The notes beneath the pieces were generated by a model. The model made no database searches, was not told the origin of the DNA, and saw nothing but the letters and a program-made list of their open reading frames with translations. A stretch of DNA of 64,000 nucleotides. Source: CAWCWN01 sp963799245 (GTDB lineage Bacteria > Chloroflexota > Ktedonobacteria > Ktedonobacterales > Ktedonobacteraceae). A program made the position numbers and the translations under genes. The stretch spans positions 2,046,001 through 2,110,000 of the forward strand of contig CAWCWN010000003.1 in NCBI GenBank assembly GCA_963799245.1, written 5' to 3'. Positions 25,681 through 34,430 of this stretch are shown here, in pieces; position 1 is the first letter of the stretch; each line of letters opens with the position of its first letter.

Positions 25681-26391
25681 ATGCCTATCTTGCTTGGTCA
25701 ACTTCTACTTGTGGCGCTCATCGGCTATATCTGGGGGTCCATTCCTGCCGGTTACTGGATGGGGAAGTTGCTGCGAGGCAAAGATTTTGACATCCGTGCC
25801 TACGGCAGCCATAAGATCGGTGCGACAAATGTGCTGCGCACGCTTGGCAAAGGACCTGCGGCCATTGTCTTTGCCTTTGATCTCTCAAAAGGCCTGGGGC
25901 CTGTTCTGCTCGCTACTTTTGTAGCGGCCCTCAATGTGTCGGGCTGGGGTCCACCTGTAGCGGCCTTAATGGCCCTGATAGGGCACTGTTTCCCGATATT
26001 TATCGGCTTCCGAGGTGGACGGGGCGTCTCAACCGGAGCCGGGGCACTGCTTGTGCTCTCCCCACTTATTTTCGTCATCTCGGGTGTTGTCACATTTATT
26101 ACTATTATTACCACCCGCTACGTCTCGCTCGGCTCAATCCTTGGCAGCGCAGCCGCCATCATCTCCAGCCTTATCTTCTTCTTTGTGGGGCTCTCCAATC
26201 CCGCTTTTTTTGGGAGAGTCATACCCCAGTACCTGCTCTTCCTGATTTGCGGCCCACTGCTGGTGATCATTCTCCACTACGATAACATTGGACGCTTACT
26301 GGCGGGAACGGAGCGCAAGATTGGCCAGAAGGTGAAGGTGGAAGAGAAGACAACTCCTACAAGCAACTCGTCATCAAATATACAGGTGTGA
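25681..26391 (+). CDS. plsY: Glycerol-3-phosphate acyltransferase PlsY
   Basis: A 236-aa integral membrane enzyme that acylates glycerol-3-phosphate from acyl-phosphate, the first step of phospholipid synthesis. Family motifs appear in order: GSIPAGYWMGKLL, GSHKIGATNVLRTLGK, FRGGRGVSTGAG, and HYDNIGRLLAGTERKIG. At least five hydrophobic segments fit the known topology. A polar tail of about 20 residues follows. It is convergent with pgsA, another G3P-using lipid enzyme, across a palindromic terminator. Confidence 0.96.
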   Translation: MPILLGQLLLVALIGYIWGSIPAGYWMGKLLRGKDFDIRAYGSHKIGATNVLRTLGKGPAAIVFAFDLSKGLGPVLLATFVAALNVSGWGPPVAALMALIGHCFPIFIGFRGGRGVSTGAGALLVLSPLIFVISGVVTFITIITTRYVSLGSILGSAAAIISSLIFFFVGLSNPAFFGRVIPQYLLFLICGPLLVIILHYDNIGRLLAGTERKIGQKVKVEEKTTPTSNSSSNIQV

Positions 26392-26416
26392 TAACACGCT
26401 TTAGCGACAGCCCGGT

Positions 26417-26460
26417 GTATGTGGAAGAATGCGGCCTGCAGGCCGCATTCTTCCACATAC
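26417..26460. terminator. 44-bp perfect palindrome between plsY and pgsA
   Basis: Two 22-base arms are fully complementary with no loop bases, centred on CTGCAG. It ends 1 bp before the pgsA stop codon and serves both convergent genes. Confidence 0.75.
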
Positions 26461-26461
26461 A

Positions 26462-27088
26462 TCATACTTTGATCTTCTGGCCGTCATTCTCTTTTTGGAA
26501 AAGCGGCAGAGCGCTGATCATGTACTCCGCGCCGGAGAGAACCGTCCACAGGGTAGCCAGTAACAGGCCCACATCAGCCACCAGCAACAATACGTTGCTA
26601 AAGTTAACTGTCTCACTGTTAAAGGTAAGCATGGGGGGGAAGAGCGAAAGCTGGTTGGCGCCCAGGCCTTTGGCCAGGAGGAGAGCGCCCATGGCAATCA
26701 TGGTAATAAGCGTCTTCTGTTTGCCCCATATGCCGGCAGGTATAACTTTGCCTTTAGCCGCCGCCATTGAGCGCAGACCCGTCACCAGAAACTCGCGCGC
26801 CACGATGATGACCACCATCCAGGCTGGCACCAGGCCGATCTGCACCAGGGCAATCAGAATAGTCGAGACAAACACTTTATCAGCGGTCAGGTCCAGAAAG
26901 ACACCAAATGATGAGACAACCTTATAGCGCCTGGCCAGGTAACCATCAAAAAAGTCAGTCACAGAGGCCAGAATAAACAGGACGGTTGCTGTTAAAAATG
27001 CCCACGGTGTATTGAACAAAACCAGCACAAATATCACGACTGTTGCTACCAGGCGACTCAGGCTGAGCAGGTTTGGAACGTTTTGCAT
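26462..27088 (-). CDS. pgsA: CDP-diacylglycerol--glycerol-3-phosphate 3-phosphatidyltransferase
   Basis: A 208-aa membrane enzyme making phosphatidylglycerol-phosphate. The CDP-alcohol phosphotransferase motif is complete: DFFDGYLARR, then FGVFLDLTADK, giving DGxxAR, eight residues, GxxxDxxxD. The start MQNVPNLLSLSRLV is typical of PgsA. Four to six hydrophobic segments. A glpP pseudogene lies upstream on the same strand (gap of 11 bp). Confidence 0.95.
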   Translation of the reverse strand: MQNVPNLLSLSRLVATVVIFVLVLFNTPWAFLTATVLFILASVTDFFDGYLARRYKVVSSFGVFLDLTADKVFVSTILIALVQIGLVPAWMVVIIVAREFLVTGLRSMAAAKGKVIPAGIWGKQKTLITMIAMGALLLAKGLGANQLSLFPPMLTFNSETVNFSNVLLLVADVGLLLATLWTVLSGAEYMISALPLFQKENDGQKIKV

Positions 27089-27099
27089 ATATATGCTCC

Positions 27100-27687
27100 T
27101 TATAAATCCGGGGTTGAACGCCAGAGAGAGTATGTGCTACTACTGCTAAGTATACCTCCCGCAGCCTTCACTCGTGAAACTTCGCTGGCGGAGCGGATAA
27201 AGCCGCCAGCGATGAAAGGGCCCGGCAAGAGGCGTTGTAAAATGGCAGCGATTTCTGGGAAAATAATTCCGGGCAGTACTTCTACAATATCGGGCGCGGC
27301 GCGTGCAATTGAGCGCACGCCTGTCTCCAGAGCAGAATCGTCGAGCAGGAGCAGGCGCTAAATCGTGGTCAGGCCTTCGGCATGTCCGGCCGAGACGAGT
27401 TGAGAGCGGCTTGTAATGATCGCATCGATGCCCATTTGACGTAAATATTGAATGCCTGCGCGATCTTTGCCTATGCCGCTCACCAGGTCGACATGGACGA
27501 CAACCCCCTTGCCAAGCTGATGGGCCTGGGCAACGTATGGCGCAAGTTGAAAGGCGTCTCCTTTGAGGAGAAATAAGAGCCTGGCATCCGAGGCCAGGGC
27601 CTCCTGCATATTCTCCTGTGATTTCATGGCCGCTGCTACTGGAAACTGGCGAGCCAGACGCAGGAACTCTTGTTTAAGCATTGTCAT
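27100..27687 (-). pseudogene. glpP: glpP-like antiterminator gene with in-frame TAG
   Basis: The frame starts at 27687 and stops at TAG (27358-27360) after 109 residues. It then continues in the same frame for 85 more codons (RLLLLDDSALETG, PGIIFPEIAAILQ, PGPFIAGGFI) to a stop at 27100. The joined protein has normal GlpP length. At the stop position the intact paralogue at 27965 has Gln (ETIQRIFAVDS versus TTI-stop-RLLLLDDS), so a CAG-to-TAG change is the simplest cause. Residues such as VVVHVDLVSGIGKD and LRQMGIDAIITSR match the GlpP fold. Confidence 0.85.
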
Positions 27688-27746
27688 TCATCCATGGAGA
27701 TAGGCCAGGTTTATGCACCGGCCTGTAAACCGGGACCCGATTGCAC

Positions 27747-27775
27747 TTGACAAAAGAATGTCCGCCGAGTATATT
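27747..27775 (+). promoter_or_regulatory. Sigma-70-type promoter of glpP and glycerol genes
   Basis: TTGACA at 27747-27752 and TATATT at 27770-27775 with a 17-bp spacer is close to consensus. A split inverted repeat TGATAAC (27783-27789) / GTTATCA (27806-27812) covers the expected start of transcription and could be an operator. The leader to the glpP start is about 180 nt. Confidence 0.6.
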
Positions 27776-27964
27776 CATTATATGATAACCGTTACTTATT
27801 GTATAGTTATCAGCTTGTGGCGGCTGTTTAACAGACGACAGCTTCCACAGACCTTTATGGACAACTGCATACGAGCATAGGGACAGTGAAATGAAAAGTC
27901 CTGAGCCGGTTTTGTAACGAGGCTTGGGGCTTTGTTGTTTTTTACTCCTGAGTAGAGGTGCAGC

Positions 27965-28546
27965 ATGTTAATACAGTCCAATAGGTCACTGCTACGTATA
28001 GCAGCGCAGTGCAAAACCATCCCTATCATTGAGAATCGCCTGCAATTTTCTCAGGCTCTCGATACTCCGCGCATAGGCTCTATCTTACTGCGTCACTGTA
28101 ATCTGTTCGACTTTACATCCCTGATCCATGAGGCTCAGCGGCGCAGGCTGGCCGTCTATGTGAACATTGATCACATCGATGGCATTCATGCCGATGGCGC
28201 GGGGCTGCGCTACCTGGCCGAACATATGCATGTGGCTGGAATTGTATCAAGTAATCCCCGCAACCTGGCGTTAGCCAAGGGCTATAAACTGGAGACCATT
28301 CAGCGCATTTTCGCGGTGGATTCCACAGGACTTGAGATGGCCCTGGAAACGGTCGACATGGCGTATGTCGATGTCCTGGATATCTCCCCTGCCCTGGTTG
28401 TTCCATATATCGCCGCGTCCCTGAAATCGCTTCTACCCTTGCCATTTATCGCTTCCGGACTTGTTCAGACACCTCAGCAATTAAAGGCGGTGCTCACCGC
28501 TGGCGCCGCAGGTGTAGCAGTCGCTCGCCAAGAGCTGTGGCTTTGA
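27965..28546 (+). CDS. glpP: Glycerol-3-phosphate-responsive antiterminator GlpP
   Basis: A 193-aa TIM-barrel protein that, with bound glycerol-3-phosphate, lets RNA polymerase read through leader terminators of glp genes (known for Bacillus GlpP). Family features are YVNIDHIDGIHADGAGL, GIVSSNPRNLALAKG, DVLDISPALVVPYIA and PFIASGLVQT, the phosphate-binding end. The ATG at 27965 follows GTAGAGGTGC. It lies directly before glpK and divergent from a nonsense-mutated paralogue, as expected for a local regulator. Confidence 0.9.
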   Translation: MLIQSNRSLLRIAAQCKTIPIIENRLQFSQALDTPRIGSILLRHCNLFDFTSLIHEAQRRRLAVYVNIDHIDGIHADGAGLRYLAEHMHVAGIVSSNPRNLALAKGYKLETIQRIFAVDSTGLEMALETVDMAYVDVLDISPALVVPYIAASLKSLLPLPFIASGLVQTPQQLKAVLTAGAAGVAVARQELWL

Positions 28547-28742
28547 TTAGTAATTATACTACACTAGAGAGATAAGTAGGCCTTTTTAACGAGCTCGCTT
28601 CTGTACAGTCACCGCGGTCTGTGCAGGAGTAACTATAACTCTGTCGTTTTTGTTGCCTGCACGGGCGTTGTAGTCTGTGCCAATGCGATATGTCGTCGTT
28701 TTGTATAGGCGCAACATTGTATAGCAAGAAAGAGGGCTAACC
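28547..28742 (+). promoter_or_regulatory. glpK leader, possible GlpP target
   Basis: The 196-bp leader holds GTGCAGG (28621-28627) and CCTGCAC (28656-28662), complementary arms around a 28-base loop with a T-run (GTTTTTGTTG) inside. This could be a switchable stem. Promoter boxes are not clear, so transcription may come from glpP. Role inferred from GlpP biology. Confidence 0.35.
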
Positions 28743-30242
28743 ATGGCAAAGTATGTTCTTGCCCTAGATCAGGGCACTACCAGCTCACGCGCGATTGTAT
28801 TCGATCAGGCCGGCTCAATTGTGAGCGTGGCACAGCAAGAATTCCCCCAGATCTATCCGGCGCCTGGACTGGTTGAGCACAATCCAGAGGCGATCTGGAG
28901 CAGTCAGCTCAATGTAGCACAGGAGGCCATGCAGAAGGCGGGGGCTTCGGCTGCCGATATCGCGGCCGTAGGCATCACCAACCAGCGTGAAACCGCGCTT
29001 GTGTGGGAGAAAGCGACCGGCAAACCTGTGTTCAATGCCATTGTCTGGCAGAGTCGCCTGACCGTGCCTATTTGCGATGCGCTCAAGGCCAAGGGCTTTG
29101 ATAAAGAGATTCGTGCGCGCACCGGCCTGGTAACAGACGCCTACTTCTCTGGCACCAAGGTGAAATGGATTCTCGATAACGTGCCGGGCGCCCGTGAAAA
29201 GGCCGATCGCGACGAACTGCTCTTCGGCACCGTGGATACCTTCCTCATCTGGCGCCTCACCAAGGGCCGCGTGCATGCCACCGAACCGTCAAACGCGTCG
29301 CGCACCATGCTCTACAATATCTACGAGAATAAGTGGGATGACGTCATCCTCAAGGAATTTGGCATCCCCCGCTCGATGCTCCCCAGCGTTTATCCCACCA
29401 GCGGCGTATTTGGTGAGACCGACCCTGAATTCTTCGGGGGCGCGATCAAAATTGCCGGCGACGCCGGCGACCAGCAGGCCGCCACCTTCGGCCAGGTCTG
29501 CTACGAAGTTGGTATGGCCAAGAACACCTATGGCACCGGCAACTTTATGCTGATAAACACGGGTACCAAGGCCGTACCGTCGCAGAATGGCCTGCTTACG
29601 ACCATCGGCTGGCGCATCGGCGACGAGACCATCTATTGCCTGGAGGGCAGTATCTTTATTACCGGGGCCGCCGTTCAGTGGCTGCGCGATGGTTTGAAGG
29701 CCATCAAGGCCAGTAATGATGTCGAGGCCCTGGCCGGCTCTGTTCCGGACAACGGCGGCGTCTACGTCGTGCCCGCCTTCGTCGGCCTGGGCGCCCCCTA
29801 CTGGGACCCCAATGCCCGCGGCACCATCGTTGGCCTGACGCGCGGCTCCGAGATAGGGCATGTGGCGCGCGCTACGCTGGAGTCCATGTGTTACCAGACC
29901 CGCGACGTGCTTGAGGCCATGAACGCCGACAGTAAGGTCGACCTGACAACTCTGCGCGTCGATGGTGGCGCGGTTGTCAATAACCTGCTCATGCAGTTCC
30001 AGGCCGATATCCTGGGTGTACCTGTGCAGCGCCCGCGCGTCGCCGAGACAACTGCGCTGGGCGCCGCCTACCTGGCAGGCCTGGCGACCGGCTTCTGGAG
30101 CGGACAGAAAGAACTGGCCGAGCACTGGGCGATCGACCGCACCTTCGAGCCAAAAATGAGCGCCGAGCAGCGTGAGAAGCTGTATGCGAACTGGAAACGC
30201 GCCGTCGAGCGCTCCAGAAACTGGGAGCAGGCCTCGGCCTAG
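28743..30242 (+). CDS. glpK: Glycerol kinase
   Basis: A 499-aa FGGY-family kinase phosphorylating glycerol to sn-glycerol-3-phosphate with ATP. It begins YVLALDQGTTSSRAIVFD, the phosphate-1 loop. GITNQRETALVWE, DAYFSGTKVKWIL, GDAGDQQAATFGQ, YGTGNFMLINTG and LRVDGGAVVNNLLMQFQAD follow in the usual order. Length is standard. The His of the activation loop used by HPr phosphorylation in Firmicutes is not in the expected TEPSNASRTMLYNI region. It is followed by glpF. Confidence 0.97.
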   Translation: MAKYVLALDQGTTSSRAIVFDQAGSIVSVAQQEFPQIYPAPGLVEHNPEAIWSSQLNVAQEAMQKAGASAADIAAVGITNQRETALVWEKATGKPVFNAIVWQSRLTVPICDALKAKGFDKEIRARTGLVTDAYFSGTKVKWILDNVPGAREKADRDELLFGTVDTFLIWRLTKGRVHATEPSNASRTMLYNIYENKWDDVILKEFGIPRSMLPSVYPTSGVFGETDPEFFGGAIKIAGDAGDQQAATFGQVCYEVGMAKNTYGTGNFMLINTGTKAVPSQNGLLTTIGWRIGDETIYCLEGSIFITGAAVQWLRDGLKAIKASNDVEALAGSVPDNGGVYVVPAFVGLGAPYWDPNARGTIVGLTRGSEIGHVARATLESMCYQTRDVLEAMNADSKVDLTTLRVDGGAVVNNLLMQFQADILGVPVQRPRVAETTALGAAYLAGLATGFWSGQKELAEHWAIDRTFEPKMSAEQREKLYANWKRAVERSRNWEQASA

Positions 30243-30469
30243 CGGTCTCGCCGCAAGCTGCGCTGCGGGAGGAGATTGAGCGTCCACCCCAATGGATGCA
30301 TGTCTAAACCGTTCCCGCACTGCTAGCTTGAGGAGGAGCGCTCGCGTGCCGCAAATGTTTTGCATACTCAACGCAGGCCGTCGCGACAGCTGCCTGTTGT
30401 GTAGTGCATCTATCTATGCGCAATGCTGAAAAATACGTAGTGCTCTTCTTGTTGTAATCTCTGGCGTAA

Positions 30470-30492
30470 AACAACCAGCGTCACTGGTTGTT
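30470..30492 (+). promoter_or_regulatory. Hairpin in glpF leader
   Basis: ACAACCAG (30471-30478) pairs with CTGGTTGT (30484-30491), extended by one A-T pair, 36 bp before the glpF start. It is followed by TGTCGTTTCC, a weak U-rich run. A candidate GlpP-controlled terminator or an mRNA-stability hairpin. Confidence 0.4.
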
Positions 30493-30527
30493 GTCGTTTC
30501 CTAGCTACAGAAAAGGAGTGAGCAGCA

Positions 30528-31487
30528 ATGGCAGCTCAAACTGTAGGCAGATCTTCTGCGCTAGCCGGTACTTGGGGCGAAGTCATCGCGGAGTTCTTTG
30601 GGACAATGGTCCTGATCCTCTTCGGTGACGGCTGCGTGGCCACCTTCGCGCTCTTTACTAACATAGGTGCAGGCAACGCCGCGACTCCCTTTGCGAACGA
30701 GTGGACTGTCATCATCTTTGGATGGGGTTTCGCCGTCATGCTGGGTATCTACGTGGCGGGAGCCATCAGCGGCGCCCACATTAACCCTGCCGTCACCCTG
30801 GCCCTGGCTTCGCGTGGCAAGCATCCCTGGAACAAGGTGCTGCCTTATTGGGGTGGTCAGGTGGCGGGCGCTTTCGTAGCCGGCGGCATCCTCTTCTTCG
30901 TCTACCAGGGAGCACTCGTCCATCAATTGGCTGTCAATGGACTATCTATTGGTGACATTGCCGATCCGAATAAGGGGTACGGGTGGGTTTTTTACACCTT
31001 TCCTAAGGGGTTTGTCGGCACCTTCGGCGCCTTCGGCGACGAGTTCATAGGGACCGCCCTCCTGGTAGGTCTGATCTTTGCGATTGTCGATGGGCGCAAC
31101 CAGCCCGTCCAGGGCAACCTCAACCCGCTGATCATCGGCCTCTTGATCGTGGCAATTGGCGCGTCCTTCGGCCTGAACACCGGGTATGCCATCAATCCCG
31201 CGCGTGACTTTGGCCCGCGCCTGTGGATCGCTCTTGTGAGCAATTTCCGCAGCTTCTCGGTGAACAATTACTACTTCTGGATTCCCATTGTGGCGCCGCT
31301 GCTGGGAGGCGTCGTGGGCGCCTACATCTATGACTTTACGATCGGTAAAGTCCTTGAGGCCAGGAAGCTTATGCAGTCAGGTGATACCATCACGAGGGGT
31401 GAGGCGGTCGTAGAGCCGAGCGTTGATACCTATAGCGAGGGTAGAGCGGTACGCGAGGCTCCCAAGAAAAGGCCCGCCGCGGAGTAG
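30528..31487 (+). CDS. glpF: Glycerol uptake facilitator (aquaglyceroporin, MIP family)
   Basis: A 319-aa channel with two pore half-helices, GAHINPAVTLA and YAINPARDFGPR; the Asp after the second NPAR is the glycerol-channel marker. Six membrane segments are visible. The protein is longer than E. coli GlpF (281 aa) because of a C-terminal cytoplasmic tail of about 45 charged residues (KVLEARKLMQSGDT onward). ATG 30528 follows AAAAGGAG. It lies between glpK and glpD. Confidence 0.95.
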   Translation: MAAQTVGRSSALAGTWGEVIAEFFGTMVLILFGDGCVATFALFTNIGAGNAATPFANEWTVIIFGWGFAVMLGIYVAGAISGAHINPAVTLALASRGKHPWNKVLPYWGGQVAGAFVAGGILFFVYQGALVHQLAVNGLSIGDIADPNKGYGWVFYTFPKGFVGTFGAFGDEFIGTALLVGLIFAIVDGRNQPVQGNLNPLIIGLLIVAIGASFGLNTGYAINPARDFGPRLWIALVSNFRSFSVNNYYFWIPIVAPLLGGVVGAYIYDFTIGKVLEARKLMQSGDTITRGEAVVEPSVDTYSEGRAVREAPKKRPAAE

Positions 31488-31513
31488 TCTTTAGTTCTCA
31501 ACACACGAAAGGA

Positions 31514-31567
31514 CGAACATACGGAGCAGGCGGAGGGGCTACCACCTTTCGCTCCTTCGTATGTTCG
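31514..31567 (+). promoter_or_regulatory. Stem-loop covering the first possible glpD start
   Basis: CGAACATACG (31514-31523) pairs perfectly with CGTATGTTCG (31558-31567). The right arm contains the ATG at 31561. Such a stem could terminate read-through from glpF or hide the start codon, and is a candidate GlpP or translational control element. Confidence 0.4.
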
Positions 31568-31581
31568 TAATCACCATCACT

Positions 31582-33282
31582 ATGCAACCACTATCATCAA
31601 CAGCGCGCTCGCACAATCTTGCCAGTCTGAGCGGCGAACAATTTGATGTGTTTGTCATCGGCGGCGGCGTCACTGGTGCCGGCGTCGCCCTGGATGCCGT
31701 CGCCCGTGGTTATAAAGTCGCCCTGGTAGAGAAGGTGGACTTTGCCAGCGGCACAAGCAGCAAGTCCACAAAACTTGTGCATGGGGGCATTCGCTATCTA
31801 CCGAACTTTGATTTTGGCTTAGTGCACGAGGCCCTTGTTGAGCGTGGTATTTTACTCCAGAATGCGCCCTTTCTCGTTACCCCGGTTGGCTTTGTTCTGC
31901 CCATTTACGAAGGAGATCGCCACCCGGTAGGGATGCCATTCACCACGCCTGGAGGCATCGGCCTTGGCTTTATGCTTGACGCAGGCCTCTGGCTGTATGA
32001 TATCCTGGCAGGACGGCGAAATATTGCCAGGCATCGTCGTTTGAGTCGTGAGGCCGTCCTCAAACTGGCACCCACCCTTATAAGTGAGGGACTGAAAAAT
32101 GGCTTTATGTACTACGATGCGCAGACCAACGATGCTCGCCTGACGATGGCCCTGGTGCGCACGGCTGCTCAGTATGGAGCCACCATAACCAACTATGCGG
32201 GCGTCACCGGTTTTATGCTTGAAGGAGGGAGAGTTGTAGGAGCGCAGGTACATGATTATCTCGCCGATCAGGATGTGAGCGTGCGTGCGCGTCACATCGT
32301 GAATGCGGCGGGCGTTTTCTCAGAGCAGGTTGAACTGCTGGTTGATCCTGAACCGCTGGTACAGGTCGAACCGAGCAAGGGCGTGCACCTTGTGCTCGCG
32401 CGCGAAAAATTGCAACTCGGGGAAGATGCCATCGTCCTGCCTGAAACAGAGGATAAGCGCATTCTCTTTATTGTCCCCTGGGAAAACCGCGCAGTTTTTG
32501 GGACGACCGACACCGGCACTGGCGATCTTGATCACCCGCTAGCTTCGCCCGGGGAGGTTACCTACTTACTCAAATACCTCAATCGCTATCTCACGGTTGA
32601 CCTGACTGAAAACGATATTATCAGCACCTACGTTGGTTATCGCCCGCTGGTACGGCCGCGCAAGGCGAACCTCTCAACGGCAAAGCTTTCGCGCACACAT
32701 TCCGTCCTGGAAAGCCCAACCGGCCTTGTTACTATTGTGGGAGGCAAGCTAACTACCTACCGGCGTATGGCGCAGGATACTGTTGATGTGCTCAGTCGGC
32801 GCGATGGCTCTGCCCTGGCCCATCCAACCGCGTCTCTGCCTTTGCAGGGAAGCGCCGGCTGGTCTAAACTGCGCCTTGCCATAGAGAACAGGGGCACGGC
32901 GCTTGGCCTGAGCTCGCAGACACTTGCTCACCTGGGCAGGAACTATGGTACCGAAGCTAATAAAATCCTGGAGATTGTGGCAGAGGATTCCTCGCTGTCC
33001 CAAGTGCTGATCGATGACCTGCCGTATATCCAGGCTGAAGTCGTGTATGGCTGCCGCTATGAGATGGCAATGACACCCTTCGATATCCTGGCCCGTCGTA
33101 CCTCAATCACTTTGGAAGATCGCCAGCGGGGATTGGGAATTGTCGATCGCGTTGCCGACCTGATGGCAAAGGAACTGCAATGGTCACCACAGTATCAACG
33201 CTCTGTCGTTGATGCCTTTACTAGCGTTATACATGCGCAAATAAGCGCTGAAAAAGTCGGCCCCGCCACTATGGTGATGTAG
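31582..33282 (+). CDS. glpD: Aerobic glycerol-3-phosphate dehydrogenase (FAD)
   Basis: A 566-aa flavoprotein oxidising G3P to dihydroxyacetone phosphate at the membrane, passing electrons to quinone. The FAD Rossmann motif is VFVIGGGVTGAGVALDA; the glycerol-3-phosphate oxidase signature follows (SSKSTKLVHGGIRYL). Further marks are YYDAQTNDARL, VGYRPLVRP and VGGKLTTYRRMA near the end of the core, plus the C-terminal helical domain. The start is uncertain: ATG 31561 lies in a hairpin arm and neither it nor ATG 31582 has a good ribosome site; 31582 is chosen. Followed by dhaK after 40 bp. Confidence 0.94.
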   Translation: MQPLSSTARSHNLASLSGEQFDVFVIGGGVTGAGVALDAVARGYKVALVEKVDFASGTSSKSTKLVHGGIRYLPNFDFGLVHEALVERGILLQNAPFLVTPVGFVLPIYEGDRHPVGMPFTTPGGIGLGFMLDAGLWLYDILAGRRNIARHRRLSREAVLKLAPTLISEGLKNGFMYYDAQTNDARLTMALVRTAAQYGATITNYAGVTGFMLEGGRVVGAQVHDYLADQDVSVRARHIVNAAGVFSEQVELLVDPEPLVQVEPSKGVHLVLAREKLQLGEDAIVLPETEDKRILFIVPWENRAVFGTTDTGTGDLDHPLASPGEVTYLLKYLNRYLTVDLTENDIISTYVGYRPLVRPRKANLSTAKLSRTHSVLESPTGLVTIVGGKLTTYRRMAQDTVDVLSRRDGSALAHPTASLPLQGSAGWSKLRLAIENRGTALGLSSQTLAHLGRNYGTEANKILEIVAEDSSLSQVLIDDLPYIQAEVVYGCRYEMAMTPFDILARRTSITLEDRQRGLGIVDRVADLMAKELQWSPQYQRSVVDAFTSVIHAQISAEKVGPATMVM

Positions 33283-33322
33283 TGCTGGGGCCAAGGTGCC
33301 CAGTTTCCACAAAGGAGAGAGC

Positions 33323-34324
33323 ATGAAAAAATTGATCAATCAGCCAGAGAATGTCGTGAAAGAGGCCCTTGCTGGCATGCTGGCTGCCCATTCTGACTTG
33401 ATCCGTGTTGATATTGAGCAGCAGATCATTGTGCGCAAAGATGCGCCAAGGCCGGGGAAAGTAGGCGTTATTTCAGGTGGTGGTAGCGGCCATGAGCCGA
33501 TGCATGGAGGGTATGTTGGTCTGGGTATGCTTGATGCCGCCTGCCCGGGAGCCGTCTTTACCTCGCCTGTCCCCGACCAGATGCTGGCTGCGACGCGCGC
33601 TGTCAACGGTGGGGCCGGTGTCCTGCATATTGTCAAGAACTATACCGGCGATGTCATGAACTTTGAAATGGCGGCTGAACTGGCGGCCGCCGATGGTATC
33701 GAGGTGGCGAGCGTTGTCACCAATGATGATGTGGCTGTACAGGATAGCACGTATACCGCCGGCCGGCGCGGTGTCGGTGTGACCGTTCTGCTTGAAAAAA
33801 TCGTCGGCGCCCTGGCCGAGACCGGCGCCTCCCTGGCACAGGTGGCCGCCCTCGCACACAGGGTCAACGAGCAGGGGCGCAGCATGGGTATGGCCCTGAC
33901 CTCCTGTACCGTTCCCGCCGCCGGCAAGCCGACATTTGATCTGGGTGATGGCGAGATGGAGATCGGGATCGGCATTCACGGTGAACCGGGCCGCCGGCGC
34001 GTCAAGCTCGCGCCTGCCGCTGAAGTCACCGAAATGCTGGCCATTCCCATTATCGAGGACCTCGGACTCAAATCTGGAGAGCGAGTCCTGGCGATGGTGA
34101 ATGGCATGGGTGGGACCCCCCTGATCGAACTTTACATCGTGTATAACGCGCTCAACCATATCCTGGAGGGTAAGGGCATCGGCATCGCACGCTCACTGGT
34201 GGGCAATTACATTACATCCCTTGAAATGGCGGGATGCTCTATAACCCTGCTGCGTCTCAATGACGAATTCACCAGGCTCTGGGATGCGCCTGTGCATACT
34301 CCCGGGCTGCGCTGGGGTGTGTAG
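33323..34324 (+). CDS. dhaK: Dihydroxyacetone kinase subunit DhaK
   Basis: A 333-aa substrate-binding subunit. ATG 33323 (MKKLINQPENVVKEAL) lies after AAAGGAGAG. Conserved blocks are GVISGGGSGHEPMHGGYVG, which includes substrate-binding residues, KNYTGDVMNFEMA, and GIGIHGEPG with the His that forms a covalent hemiaminal with dihydroxyacetone. Phosphate is received from the ADP cofactor of DhaL. In this operon the phosphate donor should be PEP through the DhaM fusion. Confidence 0.96.
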   Translation: MKKLINQPENVVKEALAGMLAAHSDLIRVDIEQQIIVRKDAPRPGKVGVISGGGSGHEPMHGGYVGLGMLDAACPGAVFTSPVPDQMLAATRAVNGGAGVLHIVKNYTGDVMNFEMAAELAAADGIEVASVVTNDDVAVQDSTYTAGRRGVGVTVLLEKIVGALAETGASLAQVAALAHRVNEQGRSMGMALTSCTVPAAGKPTFDLGDGEMEIGIGIHGEPGRRRVKLAPAAEVTEMLAIPIIEDLGLKSGERVLAMVNGMGGTPLIELYIVYNALNHILEGKGIGIARSLVGNYITSLEMAGCSITLLRLNDEFTRLWDAPVHTPGLRWGV

Positions 34325-34366
34325 GGCTAGGGCCAGGGCTATAGGAGGCATGCATTTGAATGGTAG

Positions 34367-34396
34367 GGAGATTACACGCATACGTGTGTAATCTCC
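34367..34396 (+). promoter_or_regulatory. Hairpin between dhaK and dhaL
   Basis: Arms GGAGATTACAC (34367-34377) and GTGTAATCTCC (34386-34396) form an 11-bp perfect stem, 35 bp before the dhaL start. No T-run follows, so RNA stabilisation or processing is more likely than termination. Confidence 0.45.
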
Positions 34397-34430
34397 TCAT
34401 CAGTTGTCTAGTGAAGAGAGGGCGTCGCAA

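Noticed and set aside
29289..30371. 360-codon minus-strand frame
   Set aside because: Antisense of glpK; no ribosome site and no family sequence.
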